From Mycobacterium sp. GA-2829 (GTDB taxonomy: Bacteria > Actinomycetota > Actinomycetes > Mycobacteriales > Mycobacteriaceae), in the NCBI RefSeq assembly GCF_001499965.1, contig NZ_LQIT01000078.1:1-64000 (forward strand): 64,000 nucleotides of DNA, read 5' to 3'. Position numbers and translations under genes: made by a program. Positions 25,624 to 34,011 of the stretch are shown here, piece by piece (position 1 is the stretch's first letter; every line of letters starts with the position of its first letter). The notes under the pieces were generated by a model. It saw only the letters and a program-made list of their open reading frames with translations. It was not told where the DNA came from and did no database searches.

Positions 25624-26387
25624 ATGTCACGGGCAACACCATTTTCATCCCCGGCTCGACGAGCGGCATCGGGCTTGCACTCGCCACAGAGCTCAGTGCA
25701 AGAGGCAACAGAGTCGTCATCGGCGGTCGGCGCACTGACAAACTCGACGAAATCACCGCCGCCTATCCGCAGATGGAAGCGGTCCGTATCGATATCGCCG
25801 ACCCCGACTCTGTCACCACTGCCTCGATCGAAGTCCTCCAGCGCTGCCCTGACCTCAACGTCGTCATCGCGATGGCCGGCGTCATGCGCGTAGAGGATTG
25901 GCACCATCCCGAGAGCTTCCTGGACTCCGCGCAGCAGGTCATCAACACGAATGTGCTCGGCCCTATCCGCCTGCTCGCCGCGTTCGTCGAGCACCTGCAA
26001 TCACGCCCCAACGCCACATTCGTCACCGTGTCCTCTGGCTTGGCCTTCGCGCCCTTGAAGGTAGTGCCGAGCTACAACGCCTCCAAAGCGGCGATCCACA
26101 TGCTCACTGAATCACTGCGGCTGCAGCTGGCCGATACCTCAATCAAACTCCTGGAGCTGGTTCCACCGTCAGTGGCGACCGACCTTCTACCGGGTCAACG
26201 CGACAGCGACATCGCAATGCCGGTGGAAGAGTTCGTTGACCAAGTACTCACGATCATCGAGAGCCAACCAGAAGCCCGGGAGATACTCGTCGATCGCGTG
26301 AAAGTCCTCCGCTACGCCGAAGCGCACGGCGACTACCAACATGTGGTCGCCGCCCTCAACGCTTCCGACCCACACGCACGGCCATAA
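25620..26387 (+). CDS. Short-chain dehydrogenase/reductase (DltE-like)
   Basis: A 255-residue SDR coupled to the TetR gene. The cofactor motif is PGSTSGIGLALATELSARG (~12-30), with the RR of GGRRTDKL suggesting NADP preference. Active-site residues are VTVSSGLAF (Ser) and YNASKAAIH (Tyr, Lys), and INTNVLGPIRL carries the Asn. The C-terminus PSVATDLLPGQRDSDIAMPV and EEFVDQVLTIIES resembles DltE-type SDRs. The substrate is unknown; regulation by the coupled TetR protein suggests an inducible reductase for a foreign or toxic carbonyl compound. Confidence 0.88.
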   Translation: MNVTGNTIFIPGSTSGIGLALATELSARGNRVVIGGRRTDKLDEITAAYPQMEAVRIDIADPDSVTTASIEVLQRCPDLNVVIAMAGVMRVEDWHHPESFLDSAQQVINTNVLGPIRLLAAFVEHLQSRPNATFVTVSSGLAFAPLKVVPSYNASKAAIHMLTESLRLQLADTSIKLLELVPPSVATDLLPGQRDSDIAMPVEEFVDQVLTIIESQPEAREILVDRVKVLRYAEAHGDYQHVVAALNASDPHARP

Positions 26388-26436
26388 CGCGGCCGAGGCT
26401 CCGAGAAGTCACAGACGCCGTCGTCACCACCGCCCG

Positions 26437-27357
26437 TCACGCCGCCAGGGCGATCCCGGTGGCCGCTCCGCCGAGGACAGCGACCACGCGGCTGTTTCCA
26501 CTGGATAGGTCGACCTGGCGGATGCAGCCGGACAGGTCGGACACGTAAGCGACGTTATTGGGCAGATTGAGCGCGACGCCGATGGGTTCGGAGAATCCCG
26601 TGGCGAGGACTTCAGGCGGGGTTCCCTTTGCGCCGTGTTCGGGGACCGGCGCACGGTTGAGTGTGTTGCCGTTCGGTAGTGCTCCCCGATCGGTCCAGTA
26701 CAGGGTCTGGTGGTCTTCGTCGAGTTCGAGATCGATCGGTTCGGGTAGGCCATCCCAGAGCACCTCGATGTCCCGGCGCGTCTCGGCAGTCGCATCTTTC
26801 GGAATCTCCAGAGCGGCGCGCAGTATGCGGCCTTTACCACCGTCGGCAGGGCCTTTCTGAGTCCAGTACAGCCATCCGTTTGACGTGTCGATCGCGATGC
26901 CGACGCACTCGCGCTCGGGCGAAGGGAGTTCCGATCCTGCGTTGCTGATCAGCGGTGTGACTTCAGAGCCGTCGCGTTCGCAACGGTAGACCGCGCATCC
27001 TTCACGATCGCACCAGAACAGGCGCCCGGTGGCGGGATCGGTGGCCAATTGCTTTCCCGTGGTGAATCGCCCTCTCTCTACGACGATCTCGGGCGTTCCT
27101 CCGGCAATGGGTACCCGTTGAATTGAGCCGTCGCGGGCGGTGAACGGTGGTTCGTGCGCAGCCTCCAGCGGCGTGTCGGGACGGCCCATCAGGGTGAAGT
27201 AGACGTAGCCCTGGGTCTCATCGACGACGATGCCGTCGGGCGCCTCCTCGAGGCCTATGGCCAGGTCGTCGATGTCGCCGGTGTCGAGGTCGATGCGATG
27301 GACGCCGCCCCGGATCAGGTCCAGCGCATAGAGCCTACGTGGCGTTGCAGATGTCAT
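26437..27357 (-). CDS. Beta-propeller protein with YWTD-type repeats
   Basis: A 306-residue six-bladed propeller. Repeats of the LDL-receptor class B type are visible: YALDLIRGGVHRIDLDTGDI, GYVYFTLM...IQRVPIAGG, GRLFWCDREGCAVYRCERDG, GWLYWTQKG, TLYWTDRG and NVAYVSDLSGCIRQVDLSSG. No signal peptide is seen. In bacteria such proteins resemble SMP-30/gluconolactonases or ligand-binding propellers; the metal residues of SMP-30 cannot be confirmed. Its start overlaps the end of the TetR gene at 27354 by 4 bases, so it is in the same operon. Confidence 0.8.
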   Translation of the reverse strand: MTSATPRRLYALDLIRGGVHRIDLDTGDIDDLAIGLEEAPDGIVVDETQGYVYFTLMGRPDTPLEAAHEPPFTARDGSIQRVPIAGGTPEIVVERGRFTTGKQLATDPATGRLFWCDREGCAVYRCERDGSEVTPLISNAGSELPSPERECVGIAIDTSNGWLYWTQKGPADGGKGRILRAALEIPKDATAETRRDIEVLWDGLPEPIDLELDEDHQTLYWTDRGALPNGNTLNRAPVPEHGAKGTPPEVLATGFSEPIGVALNLPNNVAYVSDLSGCIRQVDLSSGNSRVVAVLGGAATGIALAA

Positions 27358-27983
27358 CGTTGCTCCCGCGAGTTTGTCACGGAGTGGGCTTCTTCTGAGA
27401 TACCTTTGAGGGCCGCCAGGAAGGCGTTGCGGCGCAACGCATGTGTAGGGTCGTCGTCGATAGGGCGCTGTAATACCGCTCCGACGTTCGCCGCGATGAC
27501 GACCTGTGCGGCGATGTCGAGTGGAACGGTCAACCGCCGGCCAGCCGCACGCACGGTCGCATCGATGAAGGGTTCGATGCCCTGCCGCAGCTGATCATTA
27601 TGCGAACTCAAGGCGGCTGCAATGTCCTCACGCGCCCGAGCGCGGACGGCGAAGGATGCGCGGATCACATACCAATCGATGTCAGCCGGAACAACGTTCA
27701 CGAGCGCGTCGGCGGCCTCCTCCAGCGTCGTGGCTGTCGTTTCGGCTGCGGCGTCGGCCATGCGGTCAAGCAAGTCGGTGCTCTGGCGTTCGTAGAGAGC
27801 GAAGAAGACGTCTTCGACGGTCTTGAAGTTGGAGTAGAAGGCGCCACGTGTGAAGCCCGAACGTCGGCAGATGTCATCAATAGAGACTTGGGTCGTGCCC
27901 CGCTGCGCGAACAGCTCGGCGGAGGCATCCAAGAGTCGTTTTCGCGTGTTCGATCGCTTGCGCTGCGCCGTCTCGTCAGGCAT
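27354..27983 (-). CDS. TetR-family regulator
   Basis: A 209-residue regulator from ATG 27983; an upstream in-frame TTG at 28007 lies at the edge of the operator and is less likely. The DNA-binding domain reads RKRLLDASAELFAQRGTTQV, then SIDDICRRSGFTRGAFYSNF, KTVEDVFFALYE (residues ~10-60). The ligand domain includes IDWYVIRASFAVRARAREDI. It is divergent to the dehydrogenase at 28049 across a 29-base palindrome, and is coupled to the propeller gene downstream. It likely represses itself, the propeller gene and the divergent dehydrogenase. Confidence 0.88.
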   Translation of the reverse strand: MPDETAQRKRSNTRKRLLDASAELFAQRGTTQVSIDDICRRSGFTRGAFYSNFKTVEDVFFALYERQSTDLLDRMADAAAETTATTLEEAADALVNVVPADIDWYVIRASFAVRARAREDIAAALSSHNDQLRQGIEPFIDATVRAAGRRLTVPLDIAAQVVIAANVGAVLQRPIDDDPTHALRRNAFLAALKGISEEAHSVTNSREQR

Positions 27984-28006
27984 GCCGCCCCTTCCTGTTA
28001 TGTTCA

Positions 28007-28035
28007 ATTCATTATATACTCAATACGTAATGAAT
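28007..28035 (+). promoter_or_regulatory. Palindromic TetR operator between divergent genes
   Basis: ATTCATTA (28007-28014) and TAATGAAT (28028-28035) are perfect inverted 8-base arms separated by 13 AT-rich bases. The site sits 23 bases upstream of the TetR ATG (27983) and 13 bases upstream of the dehydrogenase GTG (28049). It is markedly AT-richer than its surroundings. Position and symmetry fit the binding site of the adjacent TetR protein. Confidence 0.7.
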
Positions 28036-28048
28036 CGAAAGGCTTGCA

Positions 28049-28981
28049 GTGAACACGACATTGCCCACCAACATCACTGACCGCCCTGTCGCCGTCGTCG
28101 GCGCCGGCACACTGGGCCGACGCATCGCCGCGGTGTTCTCGTCCGCAGGAAGCACGGTGACTATCGTTGACACAGATGCCGGCCAACGTGACGGTGCACT
28201 GCGGTATGTAGCGGAACAGATCTCCGCCCTCGCTCCGCGCAGTGGCCGCACACCGGGGGAGGTGTCCGCCGACGCCGACGTTGAAAGCGCAGTGCCGGGC
28301 GCCTGGCTAGTCATCGAAGCCGTTCCCGAGCGTTTGGACGTCAAGCGTCCTCTATTCGGCGTGTTGGATCGGGTGGCCGACCCTGACGCCATCCTGGCGA
28401 CGAACTCGTCGTCCTATGTGTCCCGTTTGGTCGTTGATGAAGTGACGCACCGTAACCGCGTGCTCAACATGCACTTCGCCATGCCGCCGCAGAACATGGC
28501 GGTCGAGCTGATGTCTGATGGCGAAACGGATCCGGCAGTCATCGACTTCCTCGTGGCTCGGTTACCGGACTTCGGTTTACTGCCCTTTGTCGCGCGGAAG
28601 GAGAGCACTGGGTTCATCTTCAACCGGATCTGGGCGGCCATCAAGCGTGAATCCCTGGAGGTTGTGGCCGAGGGGGTCTGCACGCCGCAAGAGGTTGACG
28701 CGATCATGGTCGCGAACCTGGCCATCGCCGAGGGGCCGTTTCGGCTCATGGACCGAGTGGGCCTCGACATCGTCCTCGACATCGAGGATCACTACGCGGC
28801 CGAAAATCCCCACCTACCCGAAGGCCCCCGACGGCTGTTGCACGAGTATGTGGACTCCGGCCGACTGGGGGTGAAAGCCGGAGAGGGGTTCTACAAGTGG
28901 CCCGAGGGTTCAGCGGTACGTGACAGCTCCACCGACGGACGACGACGCCGCGTTCGTCGCGGAGGACGGGTAACCAGCTAG
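28049..28981 (+). CDS. 3-hydroxyacyl-CoA dehydrogenase family protein
   Basis: A 310-residue NAD-dependent dehydrogenase. The N-terminal Rossmann motif is VAVVGAGTLGRRIAAVFSSA (~13-32), followed by VIEAVPERLDVKRPLFGVLD, ATNSSSYVSR, VLNMHFAMPPQNMAVELMSD (the catalytic His in NMHF) and the C-terminal domain FIFNRIWAAIKRESLEVVAE, AEGPFRLMDRVGLDIVLDIE and GRLGVKAGEGFYKW. This is the 3HCDH_N plus 3HCDH layout of hydroxybutyryl-CoA dehydrogenases and L-gulonate-type relatives. The usual HFFNP is HFAMPP here, so a non-CoA hydroxy acid is possible. The last ~20 residues are Arg-rich and may be an artefact of a changed end. Confidence 0.85.
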   Translation: MNTTLPTNITDRPVAVVGAGTLGRRIAAVFSSAGSTVTIVDTDAGQRDGALRYVAEQISALAPRSGRTPGEVSADADVESAVPGAWLVIEAVPERLDVKRPLFGVLDRVADPDAILATNSSSYVSRLVVDEVTHRNRVLNMHFAMPPQNMAVELMSDGETDPAVIDFLVARLPDFGLLPFVARKESTGFIFNRIWAAIKRESLEVVAEGVCTPQEVDAIMVANLAIAEGPFRLMDRVGLDIVLDIEDHYAAENPHLPEGPRRLLHEYVDSGRLGVKAGEGFYKWPEGSAVRDSSTDGRRRRVRRGGRVTS

Positions 28982-28988
28982 CCAACGG

Positions 28989-29194
28989 GTGGCCTCAGGT
29001 GCCATCGATGCTGGAACCCAACCGTCCCGCGACCTTCTGGCCGTCGAGGAGCGAGCGGCACCTGCTCCCGTTCCTTGCGGCAGCCGCCGCTCCCGCCTCT
29101 TGGTTGACGAGTTGGCGATGCTCGTAGCCTCGAGGGACGCAGGCGCGCTAACGCCCGAGGCGTTCGAGACGCCAAGCGCAAGCTGATTGGCTGA
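28989..29194 (+). pseudogene. Remnant of a SHOCT-domain gene with a frameshift
   Basis: The frame from GTG 28989 ends with LVDELAMLVASRDAGALTPE followed by AFE, the start of a C-terminal SHOCT motif (L..L..L.d.GalT..EFE..K..LL). After codon GAG at 29166-29168 the frame runs into a premature stop, while a shift of one base gives DAKRKLIG and a TGA at 29192-29194, the expected SHOCT ending. A one-base deletion near 29166 explains both halves. The upstream part of the frame is not recognisable. The rest of 28982-29353 holds only the LysR promoter. Confidence 0.45.
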
Positions 29195-29353
29195 TCGAGT
29201 AGGAGGCGCGCCGCGTTCACCAGGAAACACTGCGCCAAGCCCGGGAACCAGGTGCGCCCTCTATCGAGTTGATGGCGAGGCGGTACATGGGGAGAATGTT
29301 GGTCTGTTACGGCTTTGCACAATCCGGGGGACGGCGACCTTTAGAGTCGCAAC

Positions 29354-30310
29354 GTGACGCTGAGCGCTAGGATGCCCGATCTCTCCTCATTGGAGGTACT
29401 GCTCGCCGTTGCCCGCACCGGTAGTCTTAGCGCCGCTGGTCGGGAGTGCGGACTCACTCAGCAGGCGGTATCGGCGAGAATTGCGGCGCTGGAGCGCCGA
29501 ACTGGTGTGCGCCTGGTCATCCGCACCAGATCTGGTTCTCGACTGACCAATTCGGGTGTGGTCGCCGCTCAGTGGGCCGACCGGCTGCTCGGCGTCGCTC
29601 ATGAGGTCGACGCCGGCCTGGCCGCTCTGCGCCATGACAGCAGAACCCGGCTGCGGATCACGGCGAGCCTCACAGTGGCCGAACAGTTGCTACCACGCTG
29701 GTTGGTCAGCTGGCGTGAGACAATCTCCCGGCAAGGGGCTGTGGTGCCCGATGTCGTCTTGACCGCAGCCAACAGCGAACATGTGATCCTAGCCGTTCGC
29801 GGCGATCAAGCAGATCTTGGCTTCGTCGAGAGCCCAAGTGTGCCAAGCGGAATTCGCAGCAGCACCGTCGCGCACGACGAGCTTGTCGTGGTTGTGCCGC
29901 CGCACCACCGCTGGGTCCGGCGGCCACGGCCGACATCTGCCGCGGAATTGGCCGCGATGCCGCTCGTGACCCGCGAGAAAGGCTCAGGTACAAGGGACTT
30001 CCTAAGCTCCGCGCTCGCTCGGAGCACCGAAGTGGAGCAGGTTGCACCCGCGCTAGAACTCTCGACGGCGGCTGCCGTACGCGCCGCGGTACTTGCCAAT
30101 GCCGGCCCCGCCGTCCTGAGCAAGCTCGCCGTGACCGATGACCTGGAACTCGGTCGCCTCCGGGCCGTCGACGTCGCCGGCCTCGACCTGCGACGGTCAT
30201 TGCGCGCGGTTTGGATCGGGGCCAGAACCCCGCCGGCTGGCGCAGTTCGAGATCTGTTGAGCCATATTGCCCAGCTCAACAAGCGATCACGGTCGGTGTC
30301 ACCGGTGTGA
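29354..30310 (+). CDS. LysR-family regulator
   Basis: A 318-residue LysR regulator. GTG 29354 is 6 bases after a TAGAGT -10 box (29342-29347), predicting a leaderless message. The winged helix-turn-helix reads SSLEVLLAVARTGSLSAAGR, ECGLTQQAVSARIAALERRT and GVRLVIRTRSGSRLTNSG (residues ~10-70), followed by an effector domain with ILAVRGDQADLGFVESPSVP and LVVVVPPHHRW. It is in the same direction as the TDT transporter at 30383, 72 bases away, and probably regulates it, although LysR genes are more often divergent. Confidence 0.88.
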   Translation: MTLSARMPDLSSLEVLLAVARTGSLSAAGRECGLTQQAVSARIAALERRTGVRLVIRTRSGSRLTNSGVVAAQWADRLLGVAHEVDAGLAALRHDSRTRLRITASLTVAEQLLPRWLVSWRETISRQGAVVPDVVLTAANSEHVILAVRGDQADLGFVESPSVPSGIRSSTVAHDELVVVVPPHHRWVRRPRPTSAAELAAMPLVTREKGSGTRDFLSSALARSTEVEQVAPALELSTAAAVRAAVLANAGPAVLSKLAVTDDLELGRLRAVDVAGLDLRRSLRAVWIGARTPPAGAVRDLLSHIAQLNKRSRSVSPV

Positions 30311-30382
30311 ACGTGTCGACACAACCATTGTTTGTGTCCGGATACCTGTCGGCCTGTTCGGCCGACGGATAACTTGGCGAAT

Positions 30383-31570
30383 ATGCACGCATCTACGATC
30401 GCCACTTCGGATCCCGACGGCACCGTCGTGTCGCTGTCACCTGCGCGCCGCCTCCTCAACGGCGTGGGTCCCAACTGGTTCGCCTCCGTGATGGGCACCG
30501 GGATCGTGGCTACCGCAGCAGCGAGTCTGCCGGTGCAATGGCCCTATCTGCGAGGGTTCGCCGAGGTTGTCTGGATCGTGGCGGCGGTGCTGCTGGCGGC
30601 TCTCGCTCTCGTCGTCGGCTCACATTGGCTTCGCCACCCCACCGTCGCGCGGAGTCACGCGCACAATACCCAGATGGCGCACTTCTACGGTGCGGCACCC
30701 ATGGCGCTGCTGACGGTCGGCGCCGGAGCGCTGCTGGTGGGTACCGACGTCATCGGCGCGCAGGCGGCAGTGCGGCTCGACTGGACGTTGTGGAGCATCG
30801 GCACCGTGGCTGGCCTGTTCACCTCCGTCACCATCCCGTACTTGATGTTCACCCAACACGACGTCACTCCTGATGCGGCGTTCGGCGGTTGGCTGATGCC
30901 GGTCGTCCCGCCGATGGTCTCCGCCGCGACCGGGGCGCTCCTCATTCCGCACATGGCCCCCGGCACCGGCCGCACCACCATGCTCTACGCCTGTTTCGCG
31001 ATGTTCGGACTGGCGATGATCGCCGCCTTGATCATCATCACGATGATCTGGAGCCGGCTGGTGCACTACGGCACCTCGGGCACCGCGCGGGTTGCCACGT
31101 TGTGGATCGTGCTCGGACCACTCGGCCAGTCGATCACCGCCGCCGGTCTTCTGGGCAGCACTGCGGCGGTGGCCGTCGATCCGCGGATTGCCGGCGCCAT
31201 GCAGGCGTTCGCCGTACTCTTCGGCGTACCGGTATGGGGCTTCGCACTCCTGTGGATCGGGTTGGCGGCCGCTCTGACGGTGCGGACCCTGCGCCGCGGC
31301 ATGCCGTTCGCGCTGACATGGTGGAGCCTGACCTTCCCAGTCGGCACATTCGTCACCGGGACCAGTCAGCTGGCCCTCCACACGGGCCTACCGGCGCTGC
31401 GCCTGGCAGCCGTGGCGGCCTACCTGGGGCTGTTGGGAACCTGGATGCTGGTGGCGGTGCGGACCGCATATGGAAGCGTGTTCGGCTACCTGCTCAGACC
31501 TCCTCCGGTTGCCGATATCCGCAATGAAATTCAGCTCTCGCAGCAACCTCAGGACCACGCAGTCACTTAG
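30383..31570 (+). CDS. TDT-family anion transporter (TehA/SLAC1-like)
   Basis: A 395-residue membrane protein from ATG 30383. About ten hydrophobic helices follow the N-terminal motif VGPNWFASVMGTGIVATAAA, a hallmark of the tellurite-resistance/dicarboxylate transporter (TDT) family. Helices include VVWIVAAVLLAALALVV, HFYGAAPMALLTVGAGALLV, GWLMPVVPPMVSAATGALLI, MLYACFAMFGLAMIAALIII, GPLGQSITAAGLL and ALTWWSLTFPVGTFVTGTSQ. Relatives export or import malate, sulfite or small anions, or act as anion channels. The C-terminal tail is hydrophilic. Preceded by a LysR regulator. Confidence 0.88.
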   Translation: MHASTIATSDPDGTVVSLSPARRLLNGVGPNWFASVMGTGIVATAAASLPVQWPYLRGFAEVVWIVAAVLLAALALVVGSHWLRHPTVARSHAHNTQMAHFYGAAPMALLTVGAGALLVGTDVIGAQAAVRLDWTLWSIGTVAGLFTSVTIPYLMFTQHDVTPDAAFGGWLMPVVPPMVSAATGALLIPHMAPGTGRTTMLYACFAMFGLAMIAALIIITMIWSRLVHYGTSGTARVATLWIVLGPLGQSITAAGLLGSTAAVAVDPRIAGAMQAFAVLFGVPVWGFALLWIGLAAALTVRTLRRGMPFALTWWSLTFPVGTFVTGTSQLALHTGLPALRLAAVAAYLGLLGTWMLVAVRTAYGSVFGYLLRPPPVADIRNEIQLSQQPQDHAVT

Positions 31571-31758
31571 CTCAACGATGCCCACGTCGAGTAAGTCCAC
31601 AGCTACTAGTGCTAGCTCTACCCGCCGCTTGAAGAGCACCGAAGGCTGAGGCTCTCGCTGCAGGAAATGCAAATCACGGGCTCTACCGAGCAAGTAATTC
31701 TGCGATACCGGCCTAAGGCGAAGCAACTTCCCAACGATCGAAGAAGGGATGAAGAAGA

Positions 31759-32559
31759 ATGACGATCTCCGAGCAAGGCACCGGTCACGCGAGTACGACT
31801 CCGGCCCAGCCTTCTCCACGCACCGTGGGGGTGGTGGTTGCCGATGACGGCACAGAATCGGTGATGGACGCCATGGACTGGGCGAAGCCGTTAGCCGAAA
31901 TTCGCGGACTTCCGCTCACCCGTGTGAAGTTCGACCCGTACGCCTCCGTGTCCTCCGTGATCGAACTATCAATGTCCGCTGAACTTCTGGTAATAGGCAC
32001 ATCACTCCATCTGCGGCACAACGTGACTCGTCGCCACACCTTGAACAGACTCCTGACCTACGCCGATACCAATGTGGCTGTCGTACCGCAGGGACACCGC
32101 CCGCGGCGCGGTGCTCCGATCCTGGTTGCGGTACAAGGCGAATCGCTTGCTGAACACTATGCCATCGGGGTCGCGTTCGAAGCGGCGTCTCGCCTGAAGG
32201 CATCACTGACAGCCGTGCACTGTTGGGACGAGCCCGGTGCGCTGGGCTTCCCCTCCATGAGTTGGTCGCCGATCGAATGGGCGCATTACCACGAAACTGA
32301 ATGCGAGATGGTGGCCGAACGCCTGGCCGGCTTCCAGCCGCACTATCCCGACGTTGTCGTTCAGCGGGTGGTCCGCAGTGGCCGAAAGGGGAGTGCCCTC
32401 ATTCCCTTGGCACGCTCGGCTCGGCTGGTCGTGGTCAGCGCTGGAGGCCCCTCAACGGGAACGCCGATGCGCGATGCGTCGCCGTCCGCATTGCTGACTG
32501 ACGCCGACGTACCGATCCTGATAGTCCGAAACGACAAGTGCCGCTCCGGAAGTGAATAG
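31759..32559 (+). CDS. Universal stress protein-like tandem domain protein
   Basis: A 266-residue protein with two UspA-like halves. The first (residues ~22-112) has VGVVVADDGTESVMDAMDWA and ends LLVIGTSLHLRHNVTRRHTL, NVAVVPQG; it is about 90 residues instead of 140 and lacks part of the fold. The second (~118-262) has ILVAVQGESLAEHYAIGVAF, EAASRLKASLTAVHCWDEPG and ends LVVVSAGG...LLTDADVPILIVRN. The Gly-x2-Gly-x9-Gly(Ser/Thr) ATP motif is not recognisable in either half, so ATP binding is doubtful. ATG 31759 follows a GAAGGGATGAAGAAGA ribosome-binding region. Confidence 0.75.
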   Translation: MTISEQGTGHASTTPAQPSPRTVGVVVADDGTESVMDAMDWAKPLAEIRGLPLTRVKFDPYASVSSVIELSMSAELLVIGTSLHLRHNVTRRHTLNRLLTYADTNVAVVPQGHRPRRGAPILVAVQGESLAEHYAIGVAFEAASRLKASLTAVHCWDEPGALGFPSMSWSPIEWAHYHETECEMVAERLAGFQPHYPDVVVQRVVRSGRKGSALIPLARSARLVVVSAGGPSTGTPMRDASPSALLTDADVPILIVRNDKCRSGSE

Positions 32560-33114
32560 CCGCGACATGATCAACGCCAGCATCATTCATCAGTCAACGC
32601 GGGCGAGCCACAACCGCCTCGCCGTTCGCGCGTACCACTGGCATATGGCGCTAGCTGCTGCAAACCGTTGGCGTCATGCCGTTTGATCAAATTGATCCGG
32701 TGCGCCAGGCCGGGGTCACTTGAAACGTCCGTGATTCATCGGATGAAGACGGCGACGCCTACTGGTAACACTGCATGATCGATCTCTGCATATTCCCGAT
32801 TTGTAGAAGCTGGCATAACAGTCTCCGTACGACTCGTGGTTCTTTCATCCGGCTCCACTGACGGCTAATTGAGGGTGAGCTGTGCGGTGGCGACAGCACC
32901 GCGCGGGCTCACGTCCAGAAGACGCATTCCACGCGCGGTATCAACCGGCACAACCGCTCCTCGCTGCGCTGGCCACCGTCCGAGGGCACCGAAACGTAGT
33001 CGTCTGACGGATGCCTGGTCGGCTGACGATGGCCCAGAGTCATCGTATGGAGCTGAACTGAATCAGCTCCTTCCCATCGTGAATCCCACGGGGGATGCAG
33101 CCTTTCGAGGAGAC
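32560..33114 (+). other. Non-coding stretch upstream of the 33115 gene
   Basis: 555 bases without a supported gene. It includes the perfect 13-base palindrome GATCAAATTGATC (32685-32697) and a GAGGAGA ribosome-binding site at the right end. An open frame from 32869 runs into the 33115 gene, but its first 82 codons show no family resemblance and read like non-coding sequence. A regulatory region longer than usual is possible. Confidence 0.4.
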
Positions 33115-33837
33115 ATGATGACTGACTTGGTTGATCTTATGATCGATGCACACGGCGGCCTCGACCGGTTCCGCCAGTTCGCGTTCTTGAACGCCCGACT
33201 TCGCCAGGGCGGTGTGCTGTGGGGGCTCAAGGGCCAGCCGACGGTACTGCAGGAGGCCAACGTCCGCGTCGACCTAAACCGAGAATGGGTGTCGCACTGG
33301 CCTTTCGCCCCCACCGATCACCGCTCCCAATTCACCCCGAAGCGAGTCACCATCGAAACGCCCGCGGGCGAGGTGGTCGAGCAGCTCGACGAGCCCCGTG
33401 ACTCCTTCGCCGGATACGTCATGGAAACCCCGTGGAGTAACGCGCAGGTCGCCTACTTCGCGGGATACACCATGTGGACCTATCTGACCTCGCCGTTCAT
33501 CCTGGCGCGACCTGGAGTGTCGACCGAGGAGGTCGACCCGTGGACCGAGAACGGGCAGACCTGGCGGCGGCTGCGGGTGACCTTCCCCCAAGACATCGCC
33601 ACCCACAACACGGTGCAGACCTTCTATGCCGACGAAACGGGGCTGCTGCGTCGCCACGACTACGACGTGGATATTCAAGGCAGCAATCCCGCAGCTCGCT
33701 ATCTCCTCGACCCTGTCACCGTTCAGGGAATCGTGTTGCCTTCCAAACTGCGCATCTTCCCGCGCAACGACGACAACACCGCTGCCGCCGAGCCACTGAT
33801 CGTCTCGGTGGACCTGTCCGACTTCGCGTTCGAGTAA
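33115..33837 (+). CDS. Protein of unknown family, paralogue of 24072-24809
   Basis: A 240-residue protein. ATG 33115 is chosen because GAGGAGA precedes it and the paralogue begins at the equivalent point (DLVDLMIDAHGGLDRFRQFA). Shared blocks are GGVLWGLKGQ, DSFAGYVMETPWSNAQVAYF, AGYTMWTYLTSPFILARPGV, FYADETGLLRRHDYDVDIQG, then SNPAARYLLDPVTVQGIVLP. No signal peptide, membrane segment or enzyme motif is seen. The strand-rich layout and FYADETGLLRRHDYDVDI hairpin recall LolA-like carrier folds, which usually bind lipids, but that is only a visual impression. It lies 174 bases before the hydrolase-RclA-hydrolase cluster and may be co-regulated with it. Confidence 0.75.
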   Translation: MMTDLVDLMIDAHGGLDRFRQFAFLNARLRQGGVLWGLKGQPTVLQEANVRVDLNREWVSHWPFAPTDHRSQFTPKRVTIETPAGEVVEQLDEPRDSFAGYVMETPWSNAQVAYFAGYTMWTYLTSPFILARPGVSTEEVDPWTENGQTWRRLRVTFPQDIATHNTVQTFYADETGLLRRHDYDVDIQGSNPAARYLLDPVTVQGIVLPSKLRIFPRNDDNTAAAEPLIVSVDLSDFAFE

Positions 33838-34011
33838 CGCGGGCGGCGCATCCTGCTCACCGGGCGGCCAGCTCCGACACCGCGTCGCCAGACAGAAACA
33901 ACAGTCAATGTGCCTATGGCTCCCGAGGTTTGCAGGCAAGAGAATTTGAAGATGGCGCGGGTCGGACGCGATCTCGCGAGCGATCGATGATCGATGAAGG
34001 GTGCACAGGAT

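Noticed and set aside
32685..32697. GATCAAATTGATC palindrome as an operator
   Set aside because: It is over 400 bases from the next start and no -10 box adjoins it; a chance palindrome is likely.
32869..33114. N-terminal extension of the 33115 protein
   Set aside because: The paralogue at 24072 starts at the level of 33115, and a good ribosome-binding site precedes ATG 33115.
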